Assembly: GCA_030041305.1 (NCBI GenBank)
Contig: JASHOC010000200.1
Span: 1 to 33,589, forward strand
Reading direction: 5' to 3'
Origin: Acidobacteriaceae bacterium
GTDB lineage: Bacteria; Acidobacteriota; Terriglobia; Terriglobales; Acidobacteriaceae
Length of the DNA stretch: 33,589 nucleotides
Part shown: piece after piece, positions 16,617-24,767 of the stretch
How positions within the stretch are numbered: the first letter of the stretch is position 1
Layout: every line of letters begins with the position of its first letter
Made by a program: the position numbers and the translations under genes
Notes under the pieces: model-generated
Database searches by the model: none
What the model was told of the DNA's origin: nothing
What the model saw: the letters and a program-made list of their open reading frames with translations, nothing else

Positions 16617-17696
16617 TTATCCTTCCATGATAAATGTTTCTTCCACTTGCCGGTCACGCATTCCATACATCCGGCGATGAAGATTCACGGTAGCGTCGCT
16701 ATAGTGAGCCCAAATTTCAACTTGATCGCCGACTTGTACAGGCAATTTGGGGTCCAATATATCGACAATGGCATGTTCGGCGTTGAGGCGCCGAAGCCAG
16801 GCGCCCTCCATATTCTTCAGAACCGGCAAACCACGTTCACCGCTGATCGCCTTCAAGCCGATGTCCAAGACGAACCGCTCGTTGCCGGTTTTGGAGACAA
16901 CGGTTCCGAGCACGCTCAAGGCCAGGTCGAAATCCGTACAAACACTGCGGTAGTCGGTGTCCATCAGCGAATACGAGCCGGCCTGAATTTCAGTAACTCC
17001 CGGGAATCTTCCCGTGATCGCATAGGTCCCTGTTCCGCCCGCACTTACAATTTCGACGTCCAGGCCGTGCGCTCGGAGGAGGTTGGCCGTGCCGACAAGC
17101 TTGTCCATGGCGCGATGCACGGCATTGATTTTGTCAGCACCCGGCTGCATGCGGCCACAATGTCCCTCGTAACCCGTCAAACCACGGAACCGGAGACCTT
17201 GCGCAAGCGCGCATTGTGCGAGAGCCAGAGCCGATTCTCCCGGAGCCACTCCACAACGGCCCATGCCTGTATCGACGTCGACGACGACGTTAAGCCGCGT
17301 CTTCAAGCGAGTAGACGCGGCAGCGAGTGCTGCAATCGTTCTTTCATTGTCGACCGCAACAATCAGGTCGCAGTCTCGCGAGAGGTTGGCGAAATGCTCG
17401 ATTTTGGCGGCTCCCGCGATCTCATTCACAACCAGGACGCTCTGCACCCCGCTGCGCACGAGCGCCTCCGCTTCGCTGAGGGTCGCGCAACTCATCCCAA
17501 TGGCGCCGCACGCGATCTGCCGTCTCGCGAGAGCCACGCACTTATGGTTTTTGTAGTGGGGACGCAAACGGGTTGGGCCCTCCTGAAAGAAGGCGGCCAT
17601 CTTCTTCAGGTTAGACTCCATAACGCTTAGGTCGAGCAATAGCGCCGGCGTACTAATGTCGGATTTCAACAAATGAATGTCCCTGCCTTCCGGCAT
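16617..17696 (-). CDS. PLP-dependent D-threonine aldolase / D-serine dehydratase-like protein
   Basis: This 359-residue fold-type III PLP enzyme resembles the D-threonine aldolase/DSD1 family. N-terminal STPALLLDLSVMESNL precedes the PLP-lysine block RPHYKNHK with K49 (family form RPHxKTHK). VVDVDTGMGRCGV and LTGYEGHCGRM follow, then VSAGGTGTYAI, the phosphate-binding Gly-rich loop. The C-terminal metal block normally reads like HxC or HxD before T-V-N; here it is WAHYSDATVNLHRRMYG, so one ligand may be shifted or changed. The family cleaves D-3-hydroxy amino acids or dehydrates D-serine. It lies between the receptor and the oxidoreductase with gaps of about 110 bp. Confidence 0.85.
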   Translation of the reverse strand: MPEGRDIHLLKSDISTPALLLDLSVMESNLKKMAAFFQEGPTRLRPHYKNHKCVALARRQIACGAIGMSCATLSEAEALVRSGVQSVLVVNEIAGAAKIEHFANLSRDCDLIVAVDNERTIAALAAASTRLKTRLNVVVDVDTGMGRCGVAPGESALALAQCALAQGLRFRGLTGYEGHCGRMQPGADKINAVHRAMDKLVGTANLLRAHGLDVEIVSAGGTGTYAITGRFPGVTEIQAGSYSLMDTDYRSVCTDFDLALSVLGTVVSKTGNERFVLDIGLKAISGERGLPVLKNMEGAWLRRLNAEHAIVDILDPKLPVQVGDQVEIWAHYSDATVNLHRRMYGMRDRQVEETFIMEG

Positions 17697-17807
17697 TCAA
17701 CTCAAGTGCTTCTGACCTAGCGGTCCAAGAAGGCGGTTTCCGGTTTTGACACGGGCCGCCCTCCACCACTCATTGTATTACGGAAGAGTTACTAGAAAGT
17801 CTCTTGC

Positions 17808-20800
17808 CTAGAACTGCACGCGGAACGTCGCCTGGCCTTGCCGGTTGCTGATTTGCGAGCTCAAGTTAATAATCTGACCGAATGTGGAGTCCAGGGAGTT
17901 AGTGTCAGGAGCTTGGAGCTGAGTTCGATTAAAGGCATTGAAGTAGTCAACGCGCAAACTGGCTCTTACTCCCTCCGAGATGCGAAAATACTTAATGGCG
18001 TCGAAATTCTCAATTCTTAAAGGCGGAGTCCGCAGGGCCGCATAGGCCCGCACCGCGTCGCCGAGTTGGAAGGCCGTGGTGTTTTGGAAGGCATTGGTCG
18101 TGAATTGGATCGGCGGCGCGGGAACCTTGCCGTCGAAATATTGCTTCGACCGGCTGTAGCTGTACGTCGCGAGACTTACGCCAGGAACGATATTGGGCCG
18201 ATCGAAGCCGTTTACGAGCAGCGGATTGTAGTTGTTGGTCGCGCCCATCGGATTGCCGCCGGCATACGTGAGGAGCGCGCTCATCTGCCAGCCGCCCAAT
18301 AACTGCCCCAAAGGACCTCTTGAATTCAGGTACCTTTGTCCGGGGCCAACCGGCAGCGTATAGGTCGCGACAAAATTCGAGATGTACTTCTGATCGATTG
18401 ACGATGGCGCATATTCCGGCCTCTCGTTCACCGAATTCTCCCCGTTGGGCGAAAAGATCGCGGAGCCGGTCTGAGTGTTCGACATGAGCCGCGCCAGCGT
18501 GAGGTCGGCCATGTAGCTGAGACCGTTCGAAAAGCGCTTTTCGCCTTGAAGCTGAAGCGCGTTGTAAAACGCCGTTCCATCGTTCTCGTAATTGTTGCCG
18601 AAGGACGCGAATTGCGGGTACGGCTCGAGGGCCTGGATCACCGTGGCCGAATTTCCGAATTGCTGCACGAATTCCGGATAAGGAATCTGGATGCCGGCGG
18701 CGACAGCGTCGGGAGAAGTTACGAGCTCTCCTAACAGGTTTCCGTATTGAAGGACGGAGAGAGGAGGCTGGTCGAGCTGGTGCAAGGTGACTGGAAGGTG
18801 AATGGCCCGGTTGCCAACGTAGGCTACGGTCAGAAACTGATTCCACGGAAGCTGTCTCTGGACATTGAAATCCCAGGCTTGGTCGTATGGCGATATGCCA
18901 TAGTACTTAGGCAGGAAGCCGACAACAAAGCCGTTCCCGTTGCCGATCTCCGGGGTGAATGGAGTTGGGCTTGGGAGGGGCATGGCGAGCGTATCCCAAC
19001 TGCCGTATCCGGGTGCGCTCGTAAGGGTGGTGTTGCGGTAAAATTCGCCCTGCAGAAGGCTCGTCATATATAAAGCGGCTTGGGAGGTTCCAAATTCATA
19101 GGCGCCGCCATCCAAAAAGACTTTATAGAATCCAGCCTGAATCACGGTTCTGGGATTCAACTGGAACGACAGACCCAATCTCGGGCCAAAGTTCTTCCAG
19201 TGGATGGCCGCGCGGGTAAGATCGGCGCAGCCGTCGCACGATCCGAACTTAGTCATAGCGCCCAGTAGGTTGCCGGCGCCGGGATTGGGTTCTGTCTGAT
19301 TCACATAAAGAATCTCGTTATGATCCTCCGTGAAGGGAACCATGATGTCCCAACGCAGGCCGGCGTTCACCGTTAAGCGGTCGGTCAGTTTTATGTCATC
19401 CTGTATGTAAGAAGAGAATGCTTTGTTTCTTAACTTGATCTCACTCGACTCAATCCGCGTTCCCGAGTCCACCAAGCCTAAAAGAAAGCTGGCGAACGAA
19501 CTGCCGTAGCTGCCGAAGTTGGGATCGCTGGCGTCGGGAGTCGAGGTCGACCTCTGGCTGAAGGAGAATGCGCCGCCGCATCCCGCGCAATCCAAGAGAT
19601 CTTGCATCGCGCGGCGAACTTCTCCGCCGAAATTCAGGGTATGCCTCCCTTTGGTCCAGAGCCAGTTGTTCACGACGACAACGCCCAACCGCCGATTGGT
19701 GTTGTCAGTAAAGCCGGAAATGTAGCCGCCGCCATAGGCGCCCCAGTTAGTAATCGCGTTTTGACCGTCGAAGCCAGTATCCGGAAATGTTGTGCCGCTG
19801 ACGACACCCGAAAAGTTGACTCCCGTTAAGGCGTCATGTTGCCCGAGGATGTTTCCAATCCAGTCCGCGCCTGCCGTGGCCACCAGATTCTTGTTGATGG
19901 TTTTTGTGTAATTCAATAAAAACCCGGAGCCAAGGTCGCCGTTGTTCACCAAGCTTTGCAACTCGTTGGTTGGGGGCACGATGGCGGACTGGCTGAAGAA
20001 CGGGGAGGTTAGCCTGTCGCGCCATTGACTAAAGTGAATATTTTGGGTCTGGCTCAGGTTATGATCGATGGTGTATCCCCAAAGGAACTGAGAAATAGCT
20101 AACGAATGAACGGCAGGGGACTTGTTATCCTGAAGACCAAAAACAATGCCTGGGCGGTCGGGCGCCGGAATGGATGGAAGGACAGTTTTGGCGACCGCAC
20201 TGAAGCGCTGCGGCGGAATCTTATTCTGAGGGAAGGGCTGGCCCGTCATCGGGTCATAGATGGGGATCAGATTGCCGTTGGCGTCCACGAAGCTGCTGAA
20301 ATCGCCTTGTGTCATTGCCGGCGTGGGCACGGTGCCAATGGCGTTCTGGGCCTGATTCTGTTTGAACCAGTCGGAGCTGAAGTGGAAGAAGGTGCGATCT
20401 CTTCCGTGATACAGCTTGGGCAGGACGACGGGACCACCGATGGAAAAGCCGTAGTTGTTTTGCTGATCGACCGGGGGAATTGGCTTCCCGTTGGCGCCGA
20501 AGTGGGTGGGAAAGAATCCATCGGAGTCGAACAATTGATTGCGGAGAATCTCGAACGCGTCTCCATGAAGCACGTTCGAGCCGGACGCCATGTTGTAAGT
20601 AACCGATCCCATCCCCAATCCGTAGCGCGCGTCGAATGTGGAGCTGTTGACGCGGAACTCGTCCACCATTTCATAGGGCGGGTTGATATTGGTCTGGTTG
20701 CCGGCGTAGTCGGCGAACGCCACCGGGACACCGTTAAATTGCACTTCGTTCTCGTAATTTACGCCGCCATTGATCGTATGGGAACTGGAGTTACCCTGAA

Positions 20801-21341
20801 CGCCAGGAGCGGTGTACATAAACTCGTCAATCTGGCGAGCCATGCTGTTGATCTCGATGGGGGCGGTCTGCACGAGTTCGGGCTCGAGGGTGGTGCCTAT
20901 CCCGGGGGACTCCGTATCGAGCGAGATGATATTGGCCGCTGACACCGTGACGGTTTGTGTCTCGGCGCCGGGAACCATCGTGAAGTTGAGTGACGCCATC
21001 CTGGCGACTTCGACGGACGCCTGCGTTGTCACTCGGCGGAATCCCGCCGCATCCACAGCGACAGAGTAGTCGCCGGGAGTCAGATTGATCACCGTAAACG
21101 TGCCCGCAGACGAAGTGACGCCGTGCGACACCACGCCTGTTGAGGCGTTTGTAACCGTCACATTGGCGCCGGCAATCACGGAACCGGTAGAGTCGACGAC
21201 CGTCCCGTCAATGCCATTTTCGACCTGTGCATCCATTCGGCCGGGCGAAAGGAGCAGGCCTAAGAAACAGACGGCGAAGAGGCGCATGAGGGCAATCGTG
21301 CGCCTCGCGATCGAATCGCGACACCAATTTCGTTGAGTCAT
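17808..21341 (-). CDS. TonB-dependent receptor, Oar-like, with CarboxypepD_reg domain
   Basis: This 1177-residue outer-membrane protein is large, as is common in Acidobacteriota. After a signal peptide (hydrophobic at about 17-32, LLLSPGRMDAQ) comes an Ig-like carboxypeptidase regulatory domain (about 43-130, with AGANVTVTNASTG and NLTPGDYSVAV). A plug-like region follows (NEVQFNGVPVAFADYAGN), then a long beta-barrel rich in Y-N-A-Q repeats and QDDIKLTDRLTVNAGLRWD, ending ATFRVQF with the terminal Phe used in barrel assembly. Start: ATG 21341 with GGAGGT about 8 bases upstream. It has its own promoter. It probably imports oligosaccharide or peptide products released by the neighbouring glycosidase; the substrate is not visible. 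Confidence 0.93.
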   Translation of the reverse strand: MTQRNWCRDSIARRTIALMRLFAVCFLGLLLSPGRMDAQVENGIDGTVVDSTGSVIAGANVTVTNASTGVVSHGVTSSAGTFTVINLTPGDYSVAVDAAGFRRVTTQASVEVARMASLNFTMVPGAETQTVTVSAANIISLDTESPGIGTTLEPELVQTAPIEINSMARQIDEFMYTAPGVQGNSSSHTINGGVNYENEVQFNGVPVAFADYAGNQTNINPPYEMVDEFRVNSSTFDARYGLGMGSVTYNMASGSNVLHGDAFEILRNQLFDSDGFFPTHFGANGKPIPPVDQQNNYGFSIGGPVVLPKLYHGRDRTFFHFSSDWFKQNQAQNAIGTVPTPAMTQGDFSSFVDANGNLIPIYDPMTGQPFPQNKIPPQRFSAVAKTVLPSIPAPDRPGIVFGLQDNKSPAVHSLAISQFLWGYTIDHNLSQTQNIHFSQWRDRLTSPFFSQSAIVPPTNELQSLVNNGDLGSGFLLNYTKTINKNLVATAGADWIGNILGQHDALTGVNFSGVVSGTTFPDTGFDGQNAITNWGAYGGGYISGFTDNTNRRLGVVVVNNWLWTKGRHTLNFGGEVRRAMQDLLDCAGCGGAFSFSQRSTSTPDASDPNFGSYGSSFASFLLGLVDSGTRIESSEIKLRNKAFSSYIQDDIKLTDRLTVNAGLRWDIMVPFTEDHNEILYVNQTEPNPGAGNLLGAMTKFGSCDGCADLTRAAIHWKNFGPRLGLSFQLNPRTVIQAGFYKVFLDGGAYEFGTSQAALYMTSLLQGEFYRNTTLTSAPGYGSWDTLAMPLPSPTPFTPEIGNGNGFVVGFLPKYYGISPYDQAWDFNVQRQLPWNQFLTVAYVGNRAIHLPVTLHQLDQPPLSVLQYGNLLGELVTSPDAVAAGIQIPYPEFVQQFGNSATVIQALEPYPQFASFGNNYENDGTAFYNALQLQGEKRFSNGLSYMADLTLARLMSNTQTGSAIFSPNGENSVNERPEYAPSSIDQKYISNFVATYTLPVGPGQRYLNSRGPLGQLLGGWQMSALLTYAGGNPMGATNNYNPLLVNGFDRPNIVPGVSLATYSYSRSKQYFDGKVPAPPIQFTTNAFQNTTAFQLGDAVRAYAALRTPPLRIENFDAIKYFRISEGVRASLRVDYFNAFNRTQLQAPDTNSLDSTFGQIINLSSQISNRQGQATFRVQF

Positions 21342-21442
21342 TTTTCCGACCTCCGCTCACGTCACCAACGGACCCTGGCGCCACATGGAATTTAAAAACG
21401 GCCTCGAACTTTGATAAGGGATAAGGGAAGACGCCTCGTGCT

Positions 21443-21456
21443 TACTGTGATTGCAG
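21443..21456. promoter_or_regulatory. Candidate operator at the receptor promoter
   Basis: TACTGTGATTGCAG overlaps the predicted +1 (about 21454) of the receptor promoter. It matches the motif at the glycosidase promoter (TACTGTTATGACAG) at 11 of 14 positions, in the same orientation and nearly the same place. The divergent GntR/FCD protein is the natural candidate ligand-responsive repressor. Confidence 0.4.
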
Positions 21457-21459
21457 TTC

Positions 21460-21488
21460 AATCTACCTCTGCTGGATTTTGTTGTCAA
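21460..21488 (-). promoter_or_regulatory. Sigma-70 type promoter of the TonB-dependent receptor
   Basis: On the minus strand, TTGACA (21488-21483) is a perfect -35 box, followed by a 17-bp spacer and TAGATT (21465-21460). It predicts a leader of about 110 nt before the ATG. The intervening gene gap (21342-21584) contains nothing else recognisable. Confidence 0.65.
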
Positions 21489-21584
21489 TAGAAAATTTCT
21501 TCCTAATAACACTTGTATTTTCAGTCTCTTGTCAGTTAGAGCCAGAATAGATACTGACGTTCAGTAAGCGTCGACAAGGCCCAA

Positions 21585-23090
21585 TTAACGGTCGCCGGAG
21601 GTGGCGTGTTCCGCTGTGTCTGCGAGGTAGAGGACGGCGTCGCCGCTAAAAGGCGGAGTGAATGATTGCGCGTGGGAACCGGCGGAAATCGGATCTTTGC
21701 CGAGCGTTTCGCCAGTGGCCGGATTGAACCATTCCACCGAGAGTCTCCTCGACGAGGGCATGGCGGATAAATCCACCTCAAACCTGCGGCCTGCCGGTGA
21801 GTAGACCAGGTACGCCGCGCCTTGCGAAGGAGTTTGAGCAAGACAATAGCCAGTGGTGCTGAGCGTCGGTTGCGGAGTGGCCTTGGCGAGATTCAATTCG
21901 CCCGCGAATTTCAACGCGTAGCCGAGATTGTCTCTGAAGTTTTCGTAACGCGGATCTGGAGCCGTACAGATTCCGTGCGCCGGAGAGAGGCACATATTCC
22001 GGTTCTGGCGCGGGTAATACACGAGATAAGGGTCCATAAAGAGCACGGAATTGCCGTTGAAGACGTTTTGCCAGATATAGTTGCGATTTTCCTGAGGCGT
22101 GCGGAGCCACATCTCCCAATAGGAGTGATCGCTGTCATTCACATTGACTTTGCACGCGGGCTTCCCCGCTCCGCAGGAGGAGGTGGGAGAAATGTTGGCG
22201 GAGGGAGCCACCCAGTCTGCTTCGGAGTTATACAGGACGAAGTCCGGGGTCCGGATGGGCGCCGCGTAGCCGATCGGATGCCGATAGGGCTTGCCCGCTT
22301 CGTAGGTTCTGAGGTGCGCAATGAGATGGTCGTTCCACCAGAGGGAGGTAGGCGGGGCTTCTTCGGAAACGATCCAAAGCACGTTCGGAAGGTCATTGAG
22401 GGTGTCGACGACTTTGTCGACAAATGCATCCTGAAATTTCGTAATTTGGTTAGGCGCCGTCATGTCGATGGAGCCATTTCCCTGCGGCCCGTCATGATAG
22501 CCGTCATCGACGTCATTGATGTTGTTGGCGCCCGTGAAAGGGTAGCCATCGGTCGAGCAACGGTAAATGTTGAGAAACTCGCCGGTGAACAGGTAGACGC
22601 CGGCATAAATTCCGGCTTTATCCAGGGCTTGCACTCGGGCGCGCAGCCGGTCGAAGTAGGCAGGGTTGAATCTGGTGAGATCGAATTTCAGTTCGCCGTC
22701 GGTTGCCTTCCCGGGGCCAGTTCTCATCCATGGCTGCGGAGAGACCGCAAATTCGGGAAGCGGGCCGGCGTTCACGGGGAGGTCGCAGAATTTGGGCTGT
22801 TCCACCCGCCACAGGAGGGTGAAGTTGTGCCCGTGATCCACAAGAAACTTGACGAAGGCGTCGAAATCCAAGGTGGATACCGATCCATCCGTGCCCCAGT
22901 CCTGCAGTGTGTTCCAGGTTTGGGAACCGTTCAAAATGACCGCGTCGCCCTTGGCGTCTTTGAAATAGTGAGGATTACCGGAGACCACGAGCGGCGCCGA
23001 AATGGGGGGACTGCCTTGGGAGTACACCAATGGAGCCAACAATAAAGCCGCGATCGCCGAAAATACACGCTTTGGCTGGAGATGCAGCAT
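21585..23090 (-). CDS. Secreted DUF4038/collagen-binding-domain glycosidase-like protein
   Basis: The 501-residue protein has a signal peptide (MLHLQPKRVFSAIAALLLAPLVYSQG). Its TIM-barrel-like body contains NPHYFKDAKGDAVILNGSQTW, FVKFLVDHGHNFTLLWRVEQ, then LPNVLWIVSEEAPPTS (acidic pair near residue 245). A C-terminal beta-sandwich (AAYLVYSPAGRRFEVDLS... WFNPATGETLG) resembles the collagenase-type domain that ends DUF4038 proteins. That family includes GH140-like enzymes acting on plant side-chain sugars. It heads the minus-strand run with its own promoter and lies 243 bp before the receptor. General fold is well supported; substrate and catalytic residues are inferred. Confidence 0.82.
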   Translation of the reverse strand: MLHLQPKRVFSAIAALLLAPLVYSQGSPPISAPLVVSGNPHYFKDAKGDAVILNGSQTWNTLQDWGTDGSVSTLDFDAFVKFLVDHGHNFTLLWRVEQPKFCDLPVNAGPLPEFAVSPQPWMRTGPGKATDGELKFDLTRFNPAYFDRLRARVQALDKAGIYAGVYLFTGEFLNIYRCSTDGYPFTGANNINDVDDGYHDGPQGNGSIDMTAPNQITKFQDAFVDKVVDTLNDLPNVLWIVSEEAPPTSLWWNDHLIAHLRTYEAGKPYRHPIGYAAPIRTPDFVLYNSEADWVAPSANISPTSSCGAGKPACKVNVNDSDHSYWEMWLRTPQENRNYIWQNVFNGNSVLFMDPYLVYYPRQNRNMCLSPAHGICTAPDPRYENFRDNLGYALKFAGELNLAKATPQPTLSTTGYCLAQTPSQGAAYLVYSPAGRRFEVDLSAMPSSRRLSVEWFNPATGETLGKDPISAGSHAQSFTPPFSGDAVLYLADTAEHATSGDR

Positions 23091-23172
23091 GTCGTCCTTT
23101 CCGATTTCGAACTGGAGCTGCTTACCGTAAAGAGACGGATCAACGCCGGATCTTTTGGAGGCGTGACTTTGA

Positions 23173-23186
23173 TACTGTTATGACAG
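23173..23186. promoter_or_regulatory. Candidate operator at the glycosidase promoter
   Basis: TACTGTTATGACAG contains CTGT-TATG-ACAG, a near-palindrome, just downstream of the -10 box at the predicted +1. It resembles the motif at the receptor promoter. A third look-alike, TACTGCAATGACAT, lies at 24574 upstream of the permease (11 of 14 to this copy). Confidence 0.45.
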
Positions 23187-23192
23187 AAGACA

Positions 23193-23221
23193 AAAATACT
23201 GCCTCCTCGCGGGCGTGTCAA
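23193..23221 (-). promoter_or_regulatory. Sigma-70 type promoter of the glycosidase gene
   Basis: On the minus strand, TTGACA (23221-23216), a 17-bp spacer and TATTTT (23198-23193). The predicted start at about 23187 gives a ~95-nt leader; AAAGGA precedes the ATG. The gap 23091-23423 also must hold the regulator's own promoter, which I cannot place. Confidence 0.65.
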
Positions 23222-23423
23222 CAAAAAAATAACCCGTTCTTCTTCCCGTTTCTGAGGCGCCGTCGAGCCCCGTTGCGCGGGAAGTAAAAACGGACACTCC
23301 CTCAACCGGTCGCAGATGGAATGAAGCCTATGCAGGCCGATTTTTATGGGTTATGATGCGAAGAATTTGCGCTATGCGCGCTCAGTTCCGTATATTTCTG
23401 TACTACCGGAGCAGTAGGACGCG

Positions 23424-24233
23424 ATGAGCTATGAGAAACTGAGAAAAAGAGCGAATGCGATGGCCGGAAACCCCAGGAACGGGACCAGACCGACTCTTCA
23501 AGGAATGCCGGATCAGGCGTATCGGGCGATTCGCGAGCAGATTTTGACGGGACGCTTTGCCCTGGGCTCGGCGATTTCGCGCCGGCGTTTGGCTGCCGAA
23601 CTTGGGATGAGCATGATCCCCGTCTCCGAAGCGATCCAGCGGCTCGCTCAGGAAGGCCTGATCGAGAGCAAGCCGCAGGTGGGAACCCGAATTCGCATTC
23701 CTACGGAGGCGGATATTCGCGACCGCTTTATCATTCGTGAAGCGTTGGAGAGTCAGGCGGCGCGGCTTTTTTCGGAACGGGCCGGGATGGCCGAACGCCG
23801 CGAGCTGCGTGAGAGGGCGGCGGAATTGGATGGGCTTTATCAAGTGCGATATGCCAATCCGGACGACGCAACGCTGGTGTTCAAAGTCAATACAGCGCAT
23901 GTGCAGCTGCATATGCGAATCTCGGAGTACTCCGGATCCGTCGCTCTTTGCCAGTTGATCGAGAGCAACGACGTTCTGTTCTATAACTGGATGTTCGATC
24001 TGGTTGGCGAACAGCCGCCGGTTCCCTCTCAATTTCATTCCGACCTTGTCGCGGCCATCTCTTCGACCGATCCGTTGGGGGCGGACGCCGCGATGCGAGC
24101 CCACGTCCGCTATAACATGGAAGCAACCATTCAGAATATGCGCAAAATCGGCGCCCAAGCAGAAAGCTCGTGGAGACTGGGACGCGGCAAGCCGGCGAAC
24201 ACAAATGGTCAGGCGCTTACCCACAGCCGATAA
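23424..24233 (+). CDS. GntR family transcriptional regulator, FadR/FCD type
   Basis: This 269-residue DNA-binding protein has an N-terminal winged helix (residues about 31-92): DQAYRAIREQILTGRFALG, then the recognition region SRRRLAAELGMSMIPVSEAI and LAQEGLIESKPQVGTRI. A C-terminal FCD ligand domain (about 98-245) shows the expected metal-binding histidines, near H159/H163, H205 in QFHSDLVAAI and H227 in MRAHVRYNM. FCD regulators bind small organic acids or sugar acids. The ATG at 23424 follows AGGA. It is divergent from the glycosidase gene and probably controls that locus. The N-terminal 25 residues are basic and less conserved; ATG 23460 is an alternative start. Confidence 0.92.
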   Translation: MSYEKLRKRANAMAGNPRNGTRPTLQGMPDQAYRAIREQILTGRFALGSAISRRRLAAELGMSMIPVSEAIQRLAQEGLIESKPQVGTRIRIPTEADIRDRFIIREALESQAARLFSERAGMAERRELRERAAELDGLYQVRYANPDDATLVFKVNTAHVQLHMRISEYSGSVALCQLIESNDVLFYNWMFDLVGEQPPVPSQFHSDLVAAISSTDPLGADAAMRAHVRYNMEATIQNMRKIGAQAESSWRLGRGKPANTNGQALTHSR

Positions 24234-24767
24234 TCACGCACGCCCAATGAAAGGCATTTTCGTCGTCCTTACGTGAACGAACTGTGTTCATTGACATCCA
24301 AGGGCGGGCCGGCCATCTAAAGTTCCGCGTGACTGATGTGCTGGAAGGTCGATTCCTGGCTTCGGCGCGAGGTCGCCGTTGGCTTAGAATGCTTCAATCG
24401 TCAACCTTTCGCTCATCTCGATGACCCGCCTCCCTGACTTCGATCTGGCAATAGTCAATATTGTGGCGGCAATTCTCTCTTTGCCGAAAAACTCTTATCG
24501 CACTCATCCATCAGCCGGGGCGCCGGAATTTATGCATGAAAGTTGCTGTTGTTTTTAACCGGAGCCAACCATATACTGCAATGACATTTACGCCTCCCGT
24601 TCGAAGATTTCGAATCTCGCGAGGTTTGCTGGCGCCCCTACATCCAGCGATATTTTTTGGACAGATATTTTGGCGCAGTATGCAATTCAAAAATGCCGTG
24701 GTTTGACCGACCCCACTGATGTGAAAGCCGGCCTTTCGCAACTTTCACAGGGCCTGCAAACCTCGTA
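24234..24767. other. 534-bp intergenic region before the permease
   Basis: Short frames here (such as 24461-24706) have no ribosome binding site or recognisable content. The region holds a third look-alike of the 14-bp motif (24574-24587) and, at 24721-24748, GTGAAAG and CTTTCAC arms that can also pair in a shorter GAAAG/CTTTC form. Promoter position is unclear. Confidence 0.4.
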
